64,000 nt of DNA from Streptomyces parvulus. Its GTDB lineage: Bacteria > Actinomycetota > Actinomycetes > Streptomycetales > Streptomycetaceae. The notes beneath the pieces are model-generated. The model was given only the letters and a program-made list of their open reading frames with translations. It was not told where the DNA came from and ran no database searches. The stretch is from contig NZ_BMRX01000010.1 of assembly GCF_014648855.1 (NCBI RefSeq), positions 1 to 64,000 of the forward strand. Reading direction: 5' to 3'. Position 1 is the first letter of the stretch. Each line of letters begins with the position of its first letter. A program made the translations under genes and the position numbers. This document shows positions 58,965 through 64,000 of the stretch, one piece after another.

Positions 58965-59282
58965 ATGACCCACACGTACACGGCGACCGGGAGTCGGCGC
59001 CGCGTGTTCGTCCCGGTGCCCGCCGGATCGCTGCCACCGGCCCCGCAGATCCCCGACCCGCCCATCTACCGCGAGCTGATGCGGACCTGGGCGGACGGCG
59101 GCCGCACTCTGCCGGGGCGGCACGACCCGGAGTGGATCAGGCTCGCCGAACCCCCGCGCGGACTCGGGGACTTCTTCGCCGCCGCCGACACCCGCGCCTC
59201 CGGCGACTCGCGCGTCACCGGAGGCTTCACCGTCACGGGTGACTTCAGCGTCCCTCGGGACCCGCGAGGTGACGGGCGATGA
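58965..59282 (+). CDS. Small hypothetical protein
   Basis: A 105-residue protein, basic at the N-terminus (MTHTYTATGSRRRVFVPVP) with a core YRELMRTWADGGRTLPGRHD, ending in a short repeated Gly/Thr/Phe pattern (VTGGFTVTGDFSV). No motif recognised. No strong ribosome site precedes the ATG. The last 38 bp overlap the 3' end of the convergent acyl-CoA dehydrogenase gene. The composition looks coding, but confidence is limited. Confidence 0.55.
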   Translation: MTHTYTATGSRRRVFVPVPAGSLPPAPQIPDPPIYRELMRTWADGGRTLPGRHDPEWIRLAEPPRGLGDFFAAADTRASGDSRVTGGFTVTGDFSVPRDPRGDGR

Positions 59283-60417
59283 CCATGCGCTGGATCTGGT
59301 TGGTGCCCTCGACGATCTGCAGCACCTTCGCCTCGCGCATGAGCCGCTCGGCCGGGAAGTCCGCGGTGTAGCCGTACCCGCCGAGGACCTGCACGGCGTC
59401 GGTGGTGACCGCCATCGCTGCGTCGGTGCAGAAGAGCTTGGCCATGGCCGCCTGCTTGGCGAACGGGCGCCCGGCGTCCCGCAGTCGCGCCGCCGCCAGG
59501 TAGAGCGCGCGCCCGGCCTCGATCCGGGTCGCCATGTCGGCCAGCATGAAGCGCAGCCCCTGGAAGTCGGAGATCGGCTTGCCGAACTGCCGCCGCTGCG
59601 CCGCGTAGGCCACCGCCTCGTCCAGTGCCGCCTGGGCGACGCCGATGGCGCAGGCGGCGATGCCGAGCCGGCCCGAGTCGAGCGCGGACAGCGCGATCGC
59701 GAAGCCCTGCCCCTCGTCGCCGAGCCGGCGGTCGTCCGGGACCCGCACGCCGTCGAAGTGGATCTGCGCGGTGGGTGAGCCCTTGAGCCCCATCTTCTTC
59801 TCCGGCACCGCGGCGCTGAGCCCCTCGGCGTCGGCGGGCACCAGGAAGGCCGTGATGCCGCGCGGGCCGTCCTCGCCGGTCCGGGCCATGACGGTGTAGA
59901 AGTCCGCCACGCCGCCGTGGGTGATCCAGGCCTTGGTGCCGTCGATCACCCAGTCGTCGCCCTCGCGCACGGCCTTGGTGCGCAGCGAGGCGGCGTCCGA
60001 ACCCGAGGCGGGCTCGGAGAGGCAGTAGGCGCCGAGCAGACCGCCGCCGAGCATGGCGGGCAGGTGGTCGGCCTGCTGCTCCTTGGTGCCGTAGGCGGCC
60101 AGCGCGTAGCAGGCGAGGGTGTGGACGCTGACGCCGAGGCCGACGGTGAGCCGGGCGGCGGCGAACTCCTCCAGGACCTGGAGGTAGACCTCGTACGGCT
60201 GCTCGCCGCCGCCCGACTGGGCGTCGTAGGGCAGGCCGAGCAGGCCGGATTCGGAGAGCAGGGCGAAGACTTCGCGCGGAAAGCGTCCGGCGTCCTCCTC
60301 CTCGGCCGCGCTCGGGGCGATCTCACGCTGCGCGATGTCGCGGACGAGTGAGATCAGATCCCGTGCCTCGTCCGTGGGCAGTTGCCGGTCCACCGGCTGC
60401 GGGGCGCGGTCGGGCAT
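59245..60417 (-). CDS. Acyl-CoA dehydrogenase
   Basis: A 390-residue FAD flavoenzyme that introduces the alpha-beta double bond in acyl-CoA. Signatures: AYCLSEPASGSDAASL, KAWITHGGVADFYTVMAR, RRQFGKPISDFQGLRF, and QVLGGYGYTADFPAERLMR with the usual catalytic Glu region IVEGTNQIQRMVIARHL at the C-terminus. Short- or branched-chain specificity is likely from length and type but unproven. No partner beta-oxidation genes are adjacent. It is divergent from the chitinase gene across a 358-bp gap. Confidence 0.95.
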   Translation of the reverse strand: MPDRAPQPVDRQLPTDEARDLISLVRDIAQREIAPSAAEEEDAGRFPREVFALLSESGLLGLPYDAQSGGGEQPYEVYLQVLEEFAAARLTVGLGVSVHTLACYALAAYGTKEQQADHLPAMLGGGLLGAYCLSEPASGSDAASLRTKAVREGDDWVIDGTKAWITHGGVADFYTVMARTGEDGPRGITAFLVPADAEGLSAAVPEKKMGLKGSPTAQIHFDGVRVPDDRRLGDEGQGFAIALSALDSGRLGIAACAIGVAQAALDEAVAYAAQRRQFGKPISDFQGLRFMLADMATRIEAGRALYLAAARLRDAGRPFAKQAAMAKLFCTDAAMAVTTDAVQVLGGYGYTADFPAERLMREAKVLQIVEGTNQIQRMVIARHLAGPEGR

Positions 60418-60671
60418 GGCGACGCTCTCCTCCCTGTCGGGCGCAACGGCGGGTGCGCGCCTTGGGTGGAGGCGGGTCCGCCGGGTCGTTCGGGCCTGGC
60501 CGATGCTTGCACTCCCGGGTCGCGGAAGCGGCTGACCAGCGGCTGTGCGCTGTGAGTATGCCCGATCGGACGCATCGAGTCACCAGTTAACGACCGCTTA
60601 CTTCAAGAAATGCCGCGGGCGGCCGCGAAGGGCCGGAAACCGCCGTCCGGAGCCGAAAATGGTCCGCACCA

Positions 60672-60701
60672 TTGACCCAACTGGTCTAGTCCTTCTACCG
60701 T
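60672..60701 (+). promoter_or_regulatory. Predicted chitinase promoter
   Basis: TTGACC at 60672-60677 and TACCGT at 60696-60701, spacer 18 bp, about 75 bp before the ATG. The DasR-type box fills the spacer. Remaining bases of the 60418-60775 gap hold no gene that I can see. Confidence 0.6.
60680..60695. promoter_or_regulatory. DasR-type operator (dre) in the chitinase promoter
   Basis: ACTGGTCTAGTCCTTC contains the core ACTGGTCTAG of the DasR consensus, with a divergent right half. Its place between -35 and -10 fits direct repression. Streptomyces chitinase promoters commonly carry such boxes. Confidence 0.75.
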
Positions 60702-60775
60702 GACGGCCCGAACGCGTTACCGCGTTCATGCCAATCGGCGCGCGTTTCCCTCTTCCCCCCACGAGGAGACACCCG

Positions 60776-62023
<1,248 letters not shown>

Positions 62024-62044
62024 ACCACCCGGCGCACGGGGGCG

Positions 62045-62074
62045 GGGGCGGAGGCCGGCTCGGGCCTCCGCCCC
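62045..62074. terminator. Hairpin between convergent chitinase and TetR genes
   Basis: Perfect 12-base arms GGGGCGGAGGCC and GGCCTCCGCCCC with a six-base loop, 21 bp after the chitinase stop and 3 bp from the TetR stop. Confidence 0.75.
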
Positions 62075-62077
62075 TCG

Positions 62078-62737
62078 TCACGCGTCGCGGCGGGCGGGCG
62101 CCGGGGCCGGGTAGGCGGGGTCCAGTTCCTCGATGGCGCGCAGGGTGCCGCCGAGCGACTTGACCAGCAGCTCGCGCATGGTGTCCCGGGGCAGTCCGGG
62201 CCGGCCGATCCAGTCCAGGGTGGCGCCCTCGACGCTGCACACCCAGGCGAGCAGGCCCATGCGGGCCAGCGGCCCGATGTCGGAGCGGCCGTACGCGCCC
62301 TCCGCGATGGTCGCGACGATGGCCTCGCGCACGCCGTCCCGGATGGCGTGCACCTCCGCGTCGAAGCCGACCCCGCCGCTGACGATGGTGCGGTAGGCGG
62401 CCTGATTGTGCTCGGCGTAGCGGAGGTAACCGTCCATGGTGCGCTGCACGCGGCCCACCTGCGGCAGTTCGGTGCCCCGCGCCGCGGTGTCGACCAGGTC
62501 GGCGACGGAGTCCTGGATGATCGCCAGGTAGTAGCCCCGCTTGGACTGGAAGTAGTAGTAGATCAGCCCCTTGGCGACATGCGCCTGGCGGGCGATGTCG
62601 TCCATCGAGAGCGCGTCGTAGGAGGTGTCCGCGAACAACCTCCGCCCGATGGCGATGAGTTCGGCGCGGCGGGCCAGCGAGCGCTCGGTGCCGCGGGCCC
62701 GGGGACGGGCTGCGGCACGCTGTTGACTGATATTCAA
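62078..62737 (-). CDS. TetR-family transcriptional regulator
   Basis: A 219-residue regulator. The N-terminal TetR helix-turn-helix (about 25-70) reads LFADTSYDALSMDDIARQAH followed by VAKGLIYYYFQSKRGYYLAI; the rest is the helical ligand domain. Start is a TTG at 62737 with CCAGGG seven bases upstream. Neighbours give no clear target; it may control itself or the small membrane protein gene upstream. Confidence 0.9.
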   Translation of the reverse strand: MNISQQRAAARPRARGTERSLARRAELIAIGRRLFADTSYDALSMDDIARQAHVAKGLIYYYFQSKRGYYLAIIQDSVADLVDTAARGTELPQVGRVQRTMDGYLRYAEHNQAAYRTIVSGGVGFDAEVHAIRDGVREAIVATIAEGAYGRSDIGPLARMGLLAWVCSVEGATLDWIGRPGLPRDTMRELLVKSLGGTLRAIEELDPAYPAPAPARRDA

Positions 62738-62819
62738 TTTCGACCCTGGTTTCCTACGGGCGGCGGGACATCCGCAGTATGGCAGGTCGGTTCGTGGGGC
62801 AGGTCACACGCCGGTCACG

Positions 62820-62966
62820 TCACAGCAGCCCCAACTGGACCACCAGCATCGCGATCACCACGACGAGGGTCCAGCCCATGACGTGCTCGAGGATCTTCGG
62901 ACCGTCGTCCTGGGGACCGCCGGTACGGGCACGGGCGGCGGTGGCGGTGGCGGTGTGTGAGGTCAT
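62820..62966 (-). CDS. 48-residue single-span membrane protein
   Basis: A short reading frame encoding a Thr/Ala-rich N-terminus (MTSHTATATAARARTGG), an acidic-basic hinge (PQDDGPKILEHVMG) and one C-terminal membrane span (WTLVVVIAMLVVQLGLL) that ends at the stop. Tail-anchored topology is likely. Small proteins of this shape are common in Streptomyces genomes as I recall, which supports reality. The ribosome site is weak (GCGAGAAG). Function unknown. Confidence 0.65.
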   Translation of the reverse strand: MTSHTATATAARARTGGPQDDGPKILEHVMGWTLVVVIAMLVVQLGLL

Positions 62967-63087
62967 GGCTTCTCGCTGATCTCGGGCCTTCGGTGGACTC
63001 CCCGGCTCCCCGGCTCGCTCCCCGCCCCGGCAGCCCTGTCCACCTTGCCACCGGTGGCGGCTTTCGCGGCCGAGAGCTTGGTCACAG

Positions 63088-63123
63088 CGAGGGGCCCCGG
63101 CGGATCACCGCCGGGGCCCCTCG
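63088..63123 (-). terminator. Terminator of the C39-like peptidase gene
   Basis: Perfect 16-base arms (63088-63103 and 63108-63123) around the loop ATCA, 8 bp downstream of the stop at 63131. Left arm begins CGAGGGGCCCC. Confidence 0.85.
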
Positions 63124-63130
63124 CCGGGCG

Positions 63131-64000
63131 TCAGCGCACGCCCACCGCCGCGAGCGCCTGGCGCTGCCGGGCGCTCGGGTGGGCCGGGAAGTACAGGTAG
63201 CAGACGCCGCCGGTGCCGGAGACGACCTTGCCGTCGGCGTTGTACCGCTTGGTCCGCAGCCAGATGTTCTCCCACTCGCGCCGCTTGTAGACGCGCCGCA
63301 CCGCCTCGTTGTCGTCGGAGGCGGGGTCGTTGGCGATCACGTCCCCGTCGGCGGTGAAGCCGATCACGGTCATCAGGTGGCCCGAGGTGCCGTACCCCGC
63401 CCCGGTCAGCTCCTTCTCCAGGAACGACTGGGACGTTATGGCCGGGATGCCGGCCGCGATCAGCCGCTCCAGGTCGGCGAGGGAGCCGAGGCGGGTGACC
63501 ACGCCCTGCAGGCCCTTGAAGGTGGCCGCGTAGGCGGCGTTGAAGGGCCAGTTGCCGCAGCCGGAGTACTGGTTGTCGTAGGTGTACCGGGCGGCGTGGC
63601 AGACCTGCGGGTCGGCGTAGGAGGGGTCGACCCAGGAGAGCTGGTCCTCGGTGAGCCGGCCGCCCCAGTACTCGATGATCATCTGCGAGGAGGTGGGGCT
63701 GCACCAGGCCTCGCCCCCGTTGTCGTACTCGGGGTACTGCCCCTTGTGGATCTCCTGCGAGTAGCGCGGGACGCGCAGTTCCCGGGCGAGGCCCGGGGTG
63801 GAGGCCGGGACGGTGAATCGGTCGGGGATGTCGGAGCCCATCGCGCCGAGCCGCCAGACGGTGGGCGCGCTCCGGGTGCCGGGGCGCCGGTACAGGGTGA
63901 GCCGGAGCCGGTAGGAGGCGAGCCGCAGGCCCGAGGCGGCGTCGTCGACTGCGAGGGTGTCCGTCCAGACGCTGCTCCTGCCGTCCCCCTGGTCGTCGAC
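63131..64000 (-). CDS. C39-like cysteine peptidase, 5' end beyond the window
   Basis: The reading frame stays open from 63131 to the right edge, so at least 289 residues are here and the N-terminus is missing; an in-frame ATG at 63841 is internal, because the upstream sequence (WTDTLAVDDAASGLRLASYR) is continuous coding. The C-terminal domain is Peptidase_C39_2-like: VPRYSQEIHKGQYPEYDNGG, catalytic Cys in EAWCSPTSSQMII, His in SGHLMTVIGF, Asp in NDPASDD. Two further cysteines (QVCHAARY and SGCGNW) may form a disulphide, suggesting secretion. Substrate unknown. Confidence 0.85.
   Translation of the reverse strand, partial: VDDQGDGRSSVWTDTLAVDDAASGLRLASYRLRLTLYRRPGTRSAPTVWRLGAMGSDIPDRFTVPASTPGLARELRVPRYSQEIHKGQYPEYDNGGEAWCSPTSSQMIIEYWGGRLTEDQLSWVDPSYADPQVCHAARYTYDNQYSGCGNWPFNAAYAATFKGLQGVVTRLGSLADLERLIAAGIPAITSQSFLEKELTGAGYGTSGHLMTVIGFTADGDVIANDPASDDNEAVRRVYKRREWENIWLRTKRYNADGKVVSGTGGVCYLYFPAHPSARQRQALAAVGVR

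Noticed and set aside
62941..62957. Second short GGTGGC-type repeat near the small membrane protein
   Set aside because: It is the Thr-Ala coding region of that gene and too short to call a separate repeat.

Overview
The window is high-GC actinobacterial DNA and reads as a Streptomyces chromosome. Evidence: it opens with a Streptomyces-type rRNA operon leader, it carries the sporulation pair smeA-sffA, a conservon, rbpA with a sigmaR-type promoter, mycothiol-linked formaldehyde oxidation, and two DasR-type operators. Gene order from rbpA to the chitinase resembles S. coelicolor SCO1421-SCO1429 as I remember it, but the species cannot be fixed from sequence alone.

Layout. 1-2.7 kb: leader of an rRNA operon running out of the left edge, divergent from crr-ptsI (sugar PTS) with a DasR-type box. 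2.8-11.5 kb: conserved hypothetical protein, acetoacetyl-CoA synthetase, GH31 glycosidase, Nudix hydrolase, secreted D-Ala-D-Ala dipeptidase, EAL-CBS-GGDEF protein. 11.5-14.2 kb: glpF-glpK. 14.2-18.5 kb: conservon cvnABCD. 19.5-28.1 kb: a cluster that fits stepwise oxidation of glycine betaine to glycine (Rieske oxygenase, separate Rieske ferredoxin and ferredoxin reductase, dimethylglycine oxidase, monomeric sarcosine oxidase, mycothiol-dependent formaldehyde dehydrogenase) with an IclR regulator and a 40-bp element repeated at both cluster promoters. 28.1-35.4 kb: a three-gene SMC-like complex resembling MukF-MukE-MukB or Wadjet JetA-JetB-JetC, with no JetD-type nuclease beside it. 35.5-40.8 kb: 5-oxoproline utilisation (GntR regulator, MFS transporter, DUF1445 protein, pxpABC) with a palindrome filling the promoter spacer. 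40.9-44 kb: three translationally coupled genes, two glycosyltransferases and an SGNH hydrolase. 44-51 kb: HEAT and ankyrin repeat proteins, smeA-sffA, a MocR regulator divergent from a YczE-like membrane protein. 51-55.4 kb: glycerophosphodiesterase, UMF1-type MFS protein, rbpA, fxsA, ppm1. 56-64 kb: amidohydrolase, Lrp regulator, two small hypothetical proteins, acyl-CoA dehydrogenase, DasR-box chitinase, TetR regulator, a 48-residue membrane protein, and a secreted C39-like peptidase cut by the right edge.

How the parts connect. DasR-type boxes at crr and at the chitinase tie chitin breakdown to PTS import of its products. The betaine and 5-oxoproline clusters each hold their own regulator, a candidate operator and the full set of pathway enzymes. 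Translational coupling (ATGA or GTGA overlaps) is common and marks the operons: ferredoxin/reductase, formaldehyde dehydrogenase/DMG oxidase, sarcosine oxidase/Rieske oxygenase, cvnA/cvnB, MFS/DUF1445, pxpA/B/C, the glycosyltransferase trio and yczE/glpQ-like. The best candidate for an under-described system is the JetD-less SMC operon; the split-electron-chain betaine cluster is second. No CRISPR array, insertion sequence, prophage or tRNA gene was seen.
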